Shown here piece after piece: positions 19,099-27,545 of a stretch of DNA of 40,818 nt; the stretch's first letter is position 1, and every line of letters begins with the position of its first letter. This DNA is from Caulobacteraceae bacterium (lineage in GTDB: Bacteria > Pseudomonadota > Alphaproteobacteria > Caulobacterales > Caulobacteraceae). The notes beneath the pieces are model-generated. The model did no database searches, was not told the origin of the DNA, and saw nothing but the letters and a program-made list of their open reading frames with translations. The DNA lies in assembly GCA_947474775.1 (NCBI GenBank), contig CANJKG010000002.1:1-40818 (forward strand). Direction: 5' to 3'. A program made the position numbers and the translations under genes.

Positions 19099-20280
19099 CT
19101 GCGCGTCGCCGTCGTCGGTTGCGGTGTGGCCGGCCTCGCGGCGGGCCTCGCCCTCCATCGACGCGGCCATGACGTCACCCTTCTGGAGGCCTTCGACGCG
19201 CCGCGACCCCTGGGATCGGGGCTGCTGCTGCAGCCATCCGGCCTCGCCGCCCTCAGAGCGCTCGGTTTGCTCGATCCGATCCTCGCCCTTGGCGCGAGGG
19301 TCGAGCGACTGGAGGGCCTGGATGCGGCGGGGCGGCCGGTCATGAAGATGAGCTACGCCCACTGGCGGCCGGGCGCGTTCGGCCTCGGTGTCCACCGCGC
19401 CAGCCTGTTCGGCGTACTGCACGATGCGGCGCGGCAGGCGGGCCTGGAGATCCGCACGGGCGCAGAGATCACCGCGATCGAGGACTTTGGCGAGCCCCGG
19501 CTGAGGGATCGCGTCGGCCGGGTCCACGGTCCGTTCGACCTCGTTGTCGCGGCGGATGGCGCCGCCTCGCCCATGCGGGAACTGGTCAGGCCGCGCGCCC
19601 GGTCGCCGGTCTATCCATGGGGTGCGGTCTGGGCCAACGCGACGGACATGGAGGGCCGTTTCGCCGGCGCTCTGCATCAACGCTACGACCGCGCCTCGAC
19701 CATGATCGGCGTGCTGCCCATCGGGGCCGGGCCAGACGGCGAACGCGACCTGGTGAGCTTCTTCTGGTCACTGCGCGTCGATCGGATGACGGATTTCTTC
19801 GCGGGCGACCTTAGGGCCTGGGGCGCCGAGGTCGCGCGGTTGTGGCCAGAAGCGTCTGCGGTTGTCGCGCAGTTAGAGAACCCTGAGCGGTTCTCACGCG
19901 CCGTCTACCGCAACGTCGTCGCGGGCGGATGGTCGCGAGGCCCCTTTCTGCTGATCGGCGATGCGGCCCACGGCACAAGTCCCCAGCTCGGCCAGGGCGC
20001 CAACCTCGGGCTTATCGATGCGGTGGAGCTGGCGGCGCGCGTTCCGGCGCCCGACCGCATCGCCGGTTACGAACGCGCGCGGCGTCTACAGACCGGGCCC
20101 TACCAGCTGATGTCGCGGGCGTTGACTCCGCTATTTCAGTCGGGCGGGTGGCTCGGGCCCCTGGTGAGGCGCTATCTGTTCGCGCCGCTCTCCCAGGCGC
20201 CGGGACTGCGCCGGATCGCAGCCATCGTTCTGACAGGGGTTTTCCGCTTGGGGCCGACACCGAAGGGGCTCCGCCCATGA
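19099..20280 (+). CDS. FAD-dependent monooxygenase (UbiH/PHBH type), apparent CTG start
   Basis: This is a 393-aa flavoprotein hydroxylase. With a CTG start at 19099 it reads (M)RVAVVGCGVAGLAAGLAL, the usual first beta strand and GxGxxG dinucleotide loop. The DG fold follows (DLVVAADGAASPMREL), then GPFLLIGDAAHGTSPQLGQGANLG for the flavin GD motif. The first ATG/GTG/TTG in frame (GTG 19126) falls after the GxG loop and would destroy the Rossmann fold. GAGGGG lies 8 nt before the CTG. It sits between cysK (2-nt gap) and vsr (4-nt ATGA overlap). Codon use looks a little less GC3-biased than neighbours. Substrate unknown. Confidence 0.85.
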   Translation: MRVAVVGCGVAGLAAGLALHRRGHDVTLLEAFDAPRPLGSGLLLQPSGLAALRALGLLDPILALGARVERLEGLDAAGRPVMKMSYAHWRPGAFGLGVHRASLFGVLHDAARQAGLEIRTGAEITAIEDFGEPRLRDRVGRVHGPFDLVVAADGAASPMRELVRPRARSPVYPWGAVWANATDMEGRFAGALHQRYDRASTMIGVLPIGAGPDGERDLVSFFWSLRVDRMTDFFAGDLRAWGAEVARLWPEASAVVAQLENPERFSRAVYRNVVAGGWSRGPFLLIGDAAHGTSPQLGQGANLGLIDAVELAARVPAPDRIAGYERARRLQTGPYQLMSRALTPLFQSGGWLGPLVRRYLFAPLSQAPGLRRIAAIVLTGVFRLGPTPKGLRP

Positions 20281-20696
20281 TCGACGTCTACGACGCCACC
20301 ACGCGCTCCGCCGTCATGCGGCAGGTGAAGAGTCGCGACACCACGCCGGAGCGGCGGGTGCGCCAGGCCTTCACTCGGCTGGGCGCCCGCTACCGCCTGA
20401 ATCGCAAGGACCTGCCGGGCTCGCCGGACATCGTGATGCCGGGGCGCAGGCTGGCGGTGTTCGTCCACGGCTGCTTCTGGCACGGCCACGACTGCGCCCG
20501 CGGGGGCCGAATCCCCAAGGCCAACCGCGACTACTGGGTCGGCAAGGTCGGCCGCAACCGCGCACGGGACCAGGCGGCCCTGGCGGCGCTGGCCGACAAG
20601 GGTTGGCGGGTCGAGACCGTCTGGGAATGCGAGCTGAAGGACGCCGCGGGCCTCGAAGCGCGCCTCGCCGACCTGTTGCGGACCACCGCCCCATGA
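20277..20696 (+). CDS. vsr: Very short patch repair endonuclease Vsr
   Basis: This 139-aa endonuclease nicks 5' of T in T:G mismatches that arise by deamination of 5-methylcytosine. Key residues line up with E. coli numbering: D51 in GSPDIVMP (catalytic), H64 and H69 in FVHGCFWHGH, zinc ligands C66, H71 and C73, and a cysteine at 118 in TVWECEL. The N-terminus SAVMRQVKSRDTTPE is also family-typical. Its ATG overlaps the monooxygenase stop and its stop overlaps the next start. The C5 methyltransferase upstream supplies a logical partner. Confidence 0.95.
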   Translation: MIDVYDATTRSAVMRQVKSRDTTPERRVRQAFTRLGARYRLNRKDLPGSPDIVMPGRRLAVFVHGCFWHGHDCARGGRIPKANRDYWVGKVGRNRARDQAALAALADKGWRVETVWECELKDAAGLEARLADLLRTTAP

Positions 20697-21568
20697 CCGC
20701 CGAGCCCCACGCCCGCCGTGTCGCCCTGCCGGGCTCGGACGGTGAGATGGCCTATCTGGACCTGGGGCCCGCCGGGCGGCCCGTGGATGTGGTCTTCGTC
20801 CACGCCAACGGCTTCAACGGGCGCACCTACCGCAGCGTACTGGCGCCGCTGGCCGACCTGCGCATCCTGGCGGTCGACCTGAGGGGCCATGGCCGCTCGA
20901 CCCTGCCGACGGTGATCGAGGGCCGCCGAGGCTGGACGGAGTTCCGCGACGACCTGCTGGCCTTCCTCGAGCTGACCACAGATGGGGCTGTCGTCCTGGC
21001 CGGTCACTCCATGGGCGGCACCACCAGCCTGCTCACTGCCGTCGATCGGCCGGAACGGGTGCGTGCGCTGGCCCTGTTCGATCCCGTGCTTCTGCAGCCC
21101 TCGGTGCTCAAGGGCCGCGCCGGGGGCGGCGGTCCGCCCGAGACCAACTCCCGCCTGGCGGAGGGCGCCATGAAGCGCCGTGTGGCCTTCAAGGATCGCG
21201 CCGAAGCGCTGTCGGCCTATCGCGGTCGCGGCGCCTTCAGGACCTGGAGCGAGGAGCAGATCATCGACTACATGATCGACGGCCTGATCGAGGCGCCGGG
21301 CGGCGGGGTCGTCCTGGCCTGCGCGCGCGACTGGGAAGCGTCGAATTTCCGGACCCACAACTGCGACCCCTGGGCGGCTCTGGCCCATGTGCGCCGACCC
21401 GTCCGGATCCTGCGCGCGGAGACCGACTCCACCGCCCACATCGAGGTTGATCCAGAGCTGTTCGACCGGCCGAACATCCATCTCGAGACCATTCCCGGGT
21501 CCACCCACTTCCTGCCCTTGGAGCGGCCGGAGCTGGCGAGGGCGGCCCTGCGGGACCTCTCCGGCTAA
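20693..21568 (+). CDS. Alpha/beta hydrolase
   Basis: This 291-aa alpha/beta-fold hydrolase has the serine nucleophile in the elbow VLAGHSMGGTTS, the oxyanion region FVHANGFNG and LRGHGRS after strand 4. The likely acid is D in ILRAETDS and the His in PGSTHFLPLERP. The ATG at 20693 overlaps the vsr stop (ATGA). The track's earlier ATG lies inside vsr. The gene is last in the cysK operon and overlaps the convergent thioesterase by 4 nt. Substrate cannot be inferred; esterase or haloalkane/epoxide-like activities are possible. Confidence 0.87.
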   Translation: MTAEPHARRVALPGSDGEMAYLDLGPAGRPVDVVFVHANGFNGRTYRSVLAPLADLRILAVDLRGHGRSTLPTVIEGRRGWTEFRDDLLAFLELTTDGAVVLAGHSMGGTTSLLTAVDRPERVRALALFDPVLLQPSVLKGRAGGGGPPETNSRLAEGAMKRRVAFKDRAEALSAYRGRGAFRTWSEEQIIDYMIDGLIEAPGGGVVLACARDWEASNFRTHNCDPWAALAHVRRPVRILRAETDSTAHIEVDPELFDRPNIHLETIPGSTHFLPLERPELARAALRDLSG

Positions 21569-22491
21569 AGCGTCAGCCCGGGCTTCACGGCGGCCTGCAG
21601 CTGGGCCTGGGCCTCCGGATCGAGCTCGGTGATCCGGCGGGCCTTGAGGTCGAAGGCCACCTTCACCGCCTCGGCCACCGCCCAGGGCCGCCCGGTGTCG
21701 CGGTCGAGAATCCAGTGGACCAGGCGGCGCGAGCGCGGCTCGACGCTGGCCAGGCCGGAGCGCATTTCGAATCCACGGCCGACCCCGGGATAATCCAGGT
21801 GGATGAGGCGGTACTCCAACACCGCCCCGCCGATCTGGCGCGTCTCCGGCGTCGAGGTGGGCAGGATCAGCTTGCGCACCAGGTGCGAGGCGCTGGCCGA
21901 GATGCGGGCCATCACCACATCGGTACGCAACCGGCCGAACGGGTCGGTCTCCGAGGGCTTCACCACCCCCAGGCCGATCCTTGGCAGGCCAAGAATCTCG
22001 GCCCGCTTGAGGCTCGCATGGACAGCCACCGGCTCCAGGCTGACGCCGCGCGGCGCCGCCTGGCCTGGCAGGCCGATCTTGAGCGCCTCAGCCCGCGCCC
22101 TCACCCGCTCGGGCCAGGGGAAGGGACGCAGGTCCGCTGCGGTAACGTGGGCGATCACGGTGTTGAAGCTCGCCGACAGCGCGCCGTCCGCGTGATGCAG
22201 CAGGAGAAGAACCCGCGCCTCGCTCTCGCCCATTTCCAGCACTCCGCCGGTCATGGTCAGGATGGCGCTAGGCCGGGCCTCGCGCAGGAACCGGATGTGC
22301 TGTTCGCGAACCGCCAGCGTGGAGGTCGCCGAGGCCGTGAAGGCGTCCGGCATCCCGAGCTCGCGGGCCAGGCCCGCCAGGCCCTCCATACATTTGGCGA
22401 CGTAGTTGCCCACGTTGAGGTGGCCCATGGTGTCGCACTCCCACGACTGGGCGTTCCCCAACCAGACCTCGACGCCGACCCCGTCCACCAT
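21565..22491 (-). CDS. Acyl-CoA/ACP thioesterase, double hotdog
   Basis: This 308-aa protein appears to be two hotdog folds. The first half starts with the 4HBT-type signature QSWECDTMGHLNVGNYV, with the catalytic aspartate in CDTMGH. The second half (from about residue 155) contains YRLIHLDYPGVGRGFEMRSGLASVEPRSRRLVHW, a second hotdog. The arrangement resembles acyl-ACP thioesterase-like proteins that hydrolyse fatty or aromatic acyl-CoAs. It is alone, divergent from the cytochrome b gene with a 66-nt gap. Confidence 0.8.
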   Translation of the reverse strand: MVDGVGVEVWLGNAQSWECDTMGHLNVGNYVAKCMEGLAGLARELGMPDAFTASATSTLAVREQHIRFLREARPSAILTMTGGVLEMGESEARVLLLLHHADGALSASFNTVIAHVTAADLRPFPWPERVRARAEALKIGLPGQAAPRGVSLEPVAVHASLKRAEILGLPRIGLGVVKPSETDPFGRLRTDVVMARISASASHLVRKLILPTSTPETRQIGGAVLEYRLIHLDYPGVGRGFEMRSGLASVEPRSRRLVHWILDRDTGRPWAVAEAVKVAFDLKARRITELDPEAQAQLQAAVKPGLTL

Positions 22492-22557
22492 CGCCTCCCG
22501 CCGTCCCTCGCAAACAGCGACCGGCTATGCCAGACTGCTCGCCATGAGGGAAACGCG

Positions 22558-23388
22558 ATGAACACGGGACGACCCTCGCGTACGCTGGTCTACCGGCACG
22601 GCCTGCTGGTGCGGATCACCCATTGGCTGAACGTGGTCGCCGTCACCCTCCTGCTGATGAGCGGGCTGCAGATCTTCAACGCCCACCCGGCGTTATACTG
22701 GGGCCAGAAGTCGACCTTCGCCGAGCCCTGGATCAACACAACGGCGTCCGAACGGGCAGGCCGGCCGATCGGCGTGACCACTATCGGCGGCCTCAGCTTC
22801 GAGACCACCGGCGTCCTGGGCTATTCCGGCAAGGCTGGCGCGGGGGAACCGCGTGGCTTCCCGGCCTGGGCCACGATTCCCAGCCATCGCGACCTGGCCA
22901 GCGGCCGGCGCTGGCACCTGTTCTTCGCCTGGGTGCTGGTGATCAACGGCCTGGTGTACTGGCTTGGCGGGCTGGCGGGCGGCCACATACGGCGCGACCT
23001 CGTGCCGGACCGCCGTGATCTTTCCCCGCGCAACATCTGGCATGAGATCGTCACCCACGCGCAGCTCAGGTTCCCCAAGGGCGAGGAGGCCCGGCGCTAC
23101 AACGTGCTGCAGAAGGGCGCCTACCTGGGCGTCGCCCTCGTTCTCCTGCCGCTGATGGTCGCCACCGGCCTGACCATGTCGCCAGGGATCAACGCCGCCT
23201 GGCCCTGGATGCTGGACCTGTTCGGCGGCCGCCAGTCGGCCCGCACGCTCCACTTCATCGCCGCCAGCCTGGTTGTGGCCTTCGTGATCGTCCACCTGGC
23301 CATGGTGGTGGCCTCGGGCCTCTGGAACAACATCCGCTCAATGATCACCGGCCGCTACGCCATCGAGGTCGAGGAGGCCAAGCCATGA
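22558..23388 (+). CDS. Membrane cytochrome b (b/b6 domain), electron partner of the molybdo-oxidoreductase
   Basis: This 276-aa integral membrane protein has about four hydrophobic helices and histidines suited to bis-haem ligation: RITHWLNVVAV in helix 1, RRWHLFFAWVLV in helix 2, and RTLHFIAASLVVAFVIVHLAMV near the end. A periplasmic loop lies after helix 1. Such cytochromes carry electrons between the quinone pool and a periplasmic enzyme. The stop overlaps the start of the molybdopterin oxidoreductase gene (ATGA), so the two form a complex or pathway. ATG 22558 is chosen because upstream codons are antisense to the thioesterase. Confidence 0.86.
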   Translation: MNTGRPSRTLVYRHGLLVRITHWLNVVAVTLLLMSGLQIFNAHPALYWGQKSTFAEPWINTTASERAGRPIGVTTIGGLSFETTGVLGYSGKAGAGEPRGFPAWATIPSHRDLASGRRWHLFFAWVLVINGLVYWLGGLAGGHIRRDLVPDRRDLSPRNIWHEIVTHAQLRFPKGEEARRYNVLQKGAYLGVALVLLPLMVATGLTMSPGINAAWPWMLDLFGGRQSARTLHFIAASLVVAFVIVHLAMVVASGLWNNIRSMITGRYAIEVEEAKP

Positions 23389-24161
23389 CCCAGCCCATGG
23401 GCCGTCGGGGCTGGCTGAAAGGCGCCCTTGCCTCGGCCGCCGGTCTCGTCCTGGCCGCCTGCGACAGGATCAACGCCGACCCGCGCGCCACCGCCGTGCT
23501 GCAATCCGCCGAACGGCTGACCCGGCGCGCGCAGCGGCTGGTGAGCGACCGCAATGCGCTGGCCCGCGAGTTCGCCCCGGCGGACATCTCGCGCGATTTT
23601 CGCGCCAACGGCTCGATCCGCCCCGCCGACCCCGACTACGTCGCCCATACGGCCGCGGGGTTCGCCGACTGGCGGCTGGTGATCGACGGCCTGGTGGAGC
23701 GGCCCCTGTCGCTGACCCTGGAGGAGTTGCGCGCCCAGCCGGCGCGGACCCAGATCACGCGGCACGACTGCGTCGAGGGCTGGTCGTCCATCGGCAAGTG
23801 GACCGGGGCTCGGCTCGGCCCCCTGCTGGACCGCGCGGGACTGAAGCCAGGCGCCCGCTACCTGGTCTTCCATTGCGCCGACAGCCTGGGGCCGGTCGGC
23901 GACCCCAACTCGAAGTACTATGAGAGCATCGACCTGATCGATGCGCGGCATCCGCAGACCATCCTGGCCTATGAGATGAACGACGCGCCCCTGCCGGTGC
24001 CGCATGGCGCCCCCATCCGCCTGCGGGTGGAGCGCCACCTGGGCTACAAGCACGCCAAGTACGTCATGCGCATCGAGGCCGTGGAGGACTTCGCCCACCT
24101 GCGCGGCGGCAGGGGCGGCTTCTGGGAAGACCGCGGCTACGAGTGGTACGCCGGGATCTGA
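23385..24161 (+). CDS. Molybdopterin-dependent oxidoreductase (sulfite oxidase fold), Tat lipoprotein
   Basis: This 258-aa protein contains the oxidoreductase molybdopterin-binding fold. The molybdenum-ligating cysteine is C129 in RHDCVEGWSSIGKWTG. The N-terminus has twin arginines (GRRGWLKGALAS) and a lipobox ending LAAC (C26), implying Tat export and lipid anchoring. No C-terminal Mo-co dimerisation domain is present, which separates it from true sulfite oxidase and places it near YedY/MsrP-like proteins. Its partner is the overlapping cytochrome b gene. The substrate (sulfoxide, sulfite or other) cannot be told from sequence alone. Confidence 0.85.
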   Translation: MTQPMGRRGWLKGALASAAGLVLAACDRINADPRATAVLQSAERLTRRAQRLVSDRNALAREFAPADISRDFRANGSIRPADPDYVAHTAAGFADWRLVIDGLVERPLSLTLEELRAQPARTQITRHDCVEGWSSIGKWTGARLGPLLDRAGLKPGARYLVFHCADSLGPVGDPNSKYYESIDLIDARHPQTILAYEMNDAPLPVPHGAPIRLRVERHLGYKHAKYVMRIEAVEDFAHLRGGRGGFWEDRGYEWYAGI

Positions 24162-24175
24162 GCGCGAGGCGACTC

Positions 24176-24195
24176 ACCCCGGCGAGAGCCGGGGT
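24176..24195. repeat. REP-like hairpin ACCCCGGC-GAGA-GCCGGGGT
   Basis: A perfect 8-bp stem with a GAGA loop lies 14 nt after the molybdo-oxidoreductase stop, in the 40-nt gap to the convergent phosphatase. The sequence (CACCCCGGCGAGAGCCGGGGTCCA) resembles short palindromes scattered through many Caulobacterales and Sphingomonadales genomes. It may act as a bidirectional 3'-end hairpin. No T-tract is present. Confidence 0.6.
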
Positions 24196-24201
24196 CCAAG
24201 C

Positions 24202-25011
24202 TTACCGCCCCTCGTACGGTGACTGCGCCACCAGCTCCGCCTCCGCGGCGCAGGCGGCGGGGTCGGGTGCGGGCCCCTGCTTCCGGGCGGCGGCGATCTC
24301 CTTGGCGGCGGCTTCCAGGTCCTTGCGGAACTGCGGTACGCCGTGCAGGGCGGCCACCACGACTGAGCCGTTGGTGCGCCCGGCCTCCACCGCCGACATG
24401 TTGTGCACCCCGCAGACCATCCGGCTCTCGCCGAAGGCCCTTGCGCGGGCCAGGATCTGGGTCGCGCGGTCGGGGACCAGTTCAGCCATCACCAGGCCTA
24501 CGCCCCAGCCGAAGGTGTTGTGGCCGGACGGATAGTCCGGGCTGGTCTTCAGATAGTCCGCATGCTCACAGATCTCGCCCTCGTCCACCTGGAACGGCCG
24601 CTTGCGCTTATAGAAGTCCTTCGGGCGTGTGGTGGAGCTGTGCAGGTCCGTGCGCATCCGCCGCAGAAGCATGGTGGTCCTGGGCGCGTTCCCGTTGGTC
24701 AGCTCCACGCCGATGGCGCAGGCGAGCTCCTCGCGGATTCCCCACTCGAAGACGTCCTCCTCCGCCAGTTTCCAGCGCGGACTGTCCTTCATCGACCGGG
24801 TGGCCAGGAACATGGTCCGGTCGGCCTGGTAGCGGGTGGTGCCGGCCACGGGCGCCGGCGGCAGGATGGCGGTGGTGTCCGGCGCCGCATCGCCGAGATA
24901 GCCGGCCACCGGCGGCGGCCCCGGGATGCCGTCCGGCGACTGCAGGTCCTCCGGCTTCGGCGAGGCCCCGATCAGCAGGATCGCCAGCAGCGGAGCGGCG
25001 TACTTCGACAT
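24202..25011 (-). CDS. Class A acid phosphatase (PAP2 superfamily), secreted
   Basis: This 269-aa protein has an N-terminal signal segment (MSKYAAPLLAILLIGAS) and the three-part PAP2 signature: KRKRPF, then PDYPSGHNTFGW, then SRMVCGVHNMSAVEAGR. The order and spacing match bacterial class A non-specific acid phosphatases (PhoN type), vanadium-haloperoxidase fold, expected in the periplasm to release phosphate from organic esters. ATG 25011 is chosen for its GGAGG 8 nt upstream, whereas the track's ATG 25074 has none. It could contribute phosphate to the uptake systems at 28-34 kb, though it is not in their operons. Confidence 0.9.
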   Translation of the reverse strand: MSKYAAPLLAILLIGASPKPEDLQSPDGIPGPPPVAGYLGDAAPDTTAILPPAPVAGTTRYQADRTMFLATRSMKDSPRWKLAEEDVFEWGIREELACAIGVELTNGNAPRTTMLLRRMRTDLHSSTTRPKDFYKRKRPFQVDEGEICEHADYLKTSPDYPSGHNTFGWGVGLVMAELVPDRATQILARARAFGESRMVCGVHNMSAVEAGRTNGSVVVAALHGVPQFRKDLEAAAKEIAAARKQGPAPDPAACAAEAELVAQSPYEGR

Positions 25012-25103
25012 GAGAAAGCCTCCGGACGAACCGCCATAGTATGGACGATCCGGCCGGAGGCGAATGGAAACCAATCGCGGGCCCGCTGGCCGCGATCAGG
25101 CGG

Positions 25104-26159
25104 CTATTTCGCGAACAGCTTGGCCCAGCGCGGCTTGGTGCGCGCCTTCCAGCCGCCGCGGTGCCAGGCGTCGGAGGCGATCAGCGGCGCCACCGTGGTG
25201 GCCTCGGCGAACACCATCTGCTCCCAGGTGACGTCCACCTTGCCCCAGGAGCAGGCCTCCTTGAGGGTCGAGGACGAGCAGGCGCCGTCGCGCACGTCGG
25301 CCACGGTGATCTGCACGGCGTATTTGTGCATCTCCGCCTCGTGGCCGAGGATCTCGGCGCAGACCACCGTGTCCTGGGCGAAGTTCTTGGGCACGCCGCC
25401 GCCGATCATGAACAGACCCGTGGTCCCCGCCGCCAGCTTGATGTCCGTCAGTTCACGGAAGTCAGCTACCGAGTCGATGGACAGGTAGGGCTTGCCCGCC
25501 TTCATCCGCTCCACCTGGTGCTTCACCAGCCCGAAGCCGGCCGATGAATCGGTGAAGGCCGGGCAGAAGATCGGCACGCCCTCGTGATAGGCGGTCTCGA
25601 TAAGGGAGGCGGGCTTCTTGGCGTTGCCGGCCGCCAGCCACTTGCCCATCTCGTGGATGAACTCGCGGCTGGAATAGGGGCGCGGCTCCAGCTGCTCGCA
25701 GATCTCGTAGATCGCGTGGTCGCAGGCCTGCAGCTCCTCCTCGTCGATGTAGGTGTCGTAGATCCGGTCGATGTAGAGATCGCGCAGGACGCGGTCGTCG
25801 ACATCGGATTGCGCCTGGTAGTGCTTGAAACCCAGGGCCTCGAAGAAATCCATGTCGACGATCGAGGCCCCGGTGGAGACCACCACGTCGATCATCCCGT
25901 ACTTCAGCATGTCACGGTAGATGTGCATGCAGCCGCCGGCCGAGGTGGAGCCCGCCAGGGTCAGCCAGGTGGAGCAGGCCTGGTCCTCGATGGCCATGGA
26001 CAGGATGTCGGCGGCGCGGGCCGTATCGCGGCTGGTGAAGCTCATCTGCCGCATGGCGTCGATCACCGGTCGCGCGTCGTACTGGTCGATGGCCACGTGC
26101 TCGACGGTGTTGGCCAGAAGTTCGGCCTTGCGATTGGTCTTCTGAACGTCAGCGTTCAT
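25104..26159 (-). CDS. Deoxyhypusine synthase family protein (bacterial polyamine synthase)
   Basis: This 351-aa protein is homologous to deoxyhypusine synthase (DHS). The NAD-binding and active-site pattern is visible: TLAGSTSAGGCMHIYRDML, VVVSTGASIVDMDFFEALG, and FMIGGGVPKNFAQD with a lysine (K258) at the position of the DHS imine lysine. Bacteria lack eIF5A, so the enzyme cannot make hypusine. Characterised bacterial homologues transfer an aminobutyl group between small polyamines or guanidino analogues. It lies 114 nt after the type III decarboxylase on the same strand, consistent with a polyamine pathway. The exact product is not predictable from sequence. Confidence 0.92.
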   Translation of the reverse strand: MNADVQKTNRKAELLANTVEHVAIDQYDARPVIDAMRQMSFTSRDTARAADILSMAIEDQACSTWLTLAGSTSAGGCMHIYRDMLKYGMIDVVVSTGASIVDMDFFEALGFKHYQAQSDVDDRVLRDLYIDRIYDTYIDEEELQACDHAIYEICEQLEPRPYSSREFIHEMGKWLAAGNAKKPASLIETAYHEGVPIFCPAFTDSSAGFGLVKHQVERMKAGKPYLSIDSVADFRELTDIKLAAGTTGLFMIGGGVPKNFAQDTVVCAEILGHEAEMHKYAVQITVADVRDGACSSSTLKEACSWGKVDVTWEQMVFAEATTVAPLIASDAWHRGGWKARTKPRWAKLFAK

Positions 26160-26273
26160 CTTCGGAAGCTCCCTTCTGAGGGTGATCGCCCGTCCAAGGA
26201 AAGTGCGCGACCGGGACGGAGCGACCGGCCGCGCCTATAACATTCCAACCGTGTCAGTTGTTACCGGCCCGAG

Positions 26274-27545
26274 TTACCGGCGGCGGCGCCTCTTGCCCGC
26301 CGCGCCCTTGGGCCGCGACAGCCGGACCACCTTGCGCTCCTCCTCCCGCTCCTCCCGGGGCAGGCGGATGGAGCGGCCGGCGAGGCCGAACATGGAGGCC
26401 ATGGGCGCGTCGGACACCATCACGGTCTCGGCGTCGCCGAAGCCGTTGAAGCGGGTGTTCATGGCCACCCCATAGGCGCCCAGCATGCCGATCTCCACAT
26501 AGTCGCCCTCACGGACATCCTCCGGCAGCCAGAACGGGCCCGGCATGTGGTCGAGACTGTCGCAGGTCGGCCCGTAGAAACGGAAGGGCCGCAGGGGCCC
26601 TTCCACTTCGAAGGCCTCTCCGTTCTCGGCCCGCATCAGCTTCACGGGGAACGGCCACTTGGTGTGCGCCGCATCGAACAGGCTGCCGTAGCTGCCGTCG
26701 TTCAGATAGAGCGCGTCGCCCTTGCGCAGCTCCACCGCGGTCAGGATCGAGGAGGCTTCGGCCACCAGGGCCCGGCCGGGCTCGCACCACAGCTCGGTGC
26801 CCTCGTGCACGCTCATCTCGGCGAAGCCACGATGGATCGAGTCCACATAGTCGGCCATGTCCGGCGGCACCATGCCCGGATAGATCGACGGGAACCCGCC
26901 GCCCACGTCGACGATGTCCACCAGCACGCCGGCGCGCACGATGGCCCGGTTGGCCTGCGCCAGGGCGGCCTGGAAGGCCGTGGGCCGCATGCACTGGCTG
27001 CCCACATGGAAGGACACGCCCATCCGATGCCGGGTGGCGCGGCGGGTGGCCATCAGCAGGGCCGAGGCCTCATGCGTCTCGACGCCGAACTTGCCGGACA
27101 GGGAATAGGCCGCGCCGTCGGTGGTGACCGCCAGGCGCACGATCAGCGTCAGGTCGTCGGCGCCATCGGTGGCCTCGAGGATTTTCTGCAGCTCGTCATG
27201 GGTGTCCAGCGCGAAGGCCCGCACCCCGTGATCGAAGTAGGCGGACGCGATCGCCCGGCGGCTTTTCACCGGGTGCATGAACGCCATGCGCGCGCCAGGG
27301 GCGTGCGCGGCCACCAGCTCGATCTCCGGGATCGAGGCCACGTCGAAGGACGTCACCCCGTTCGCCGCCAAGGTCTCGATGACCCATGGCGAAGGGTTCG
27401 CTTTCACAGCGTAGAAGACGTCGCCTTTGAACTTGTCCTGGAACCAGCGCGCCGCGACAGCTACGGCATCCGGTCGCGCGATGGCGACAGGACGCTCCGG
27501 AGACCGCTCACGGACCAGGTCCAGGGGCGTATGGTACGTTTGCAC
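26274..27545 (-). CDS. Type III PLP-dependent ornithine/lysine decarboxylase
   Basis: This 423-aa alanine-racemase-fold decarboxylase has the PLP lysine K48 in FYAVKANPSPWV, the phosphate-binding glycine loop in DVGGGFPSIYPGM, CEPGRALVAEAS, and the dimer-interface cysteine in YGPTCDSLDHM. The start is taken as GTG 27545, with GGGGG 9 nt upstream and QTYHTPLDLV following; the track's ATG 27671 would add 42 residues that overlap an upstream palindrome. The C-terminus carries an unusual arginine-rich tail (SRPKGAAGKRRRRR). Substrate could be ornithine, lysine or both. It heads the pair with the DHS homologue. Confidence 0.91.
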   Translation of the reverse strand: MQTYHTPLDLVRERSPERPVAIARPDAVAVAARWFQDKFKGDVFYAVKANPSPWVIETLAANGVTSFDVASIPEIELVAAHAPGARMAFMHPVKSRRAIASAYFDHGVRAFALDTHDELQKILEATDGADDLTLIVRLAVTTDGAAYSLSGKFGVETHEASALLMATRRATRHRMGVSFHVGSQCMRPTAFQAALAQANRAIVRAGVLVDIVDVGGGFPSIYPGMVPPDMADYVDSIHRGFAEMSVHEGTELWCEPGRALVAEASSILTAVELRKGDALYLNDGSYGSLFDAAHTKWPFPVKLMRAENGEAFEVEGPLRPFRFYGPTCDSLDHMPGPFWLPEDVREGDYVEIGMLGAYGVAMNTRFNGFGDAETVMVSDAPMASMFGLAGRSIRLPREEREEERKVVRLSRPKGAAGKRRRRR

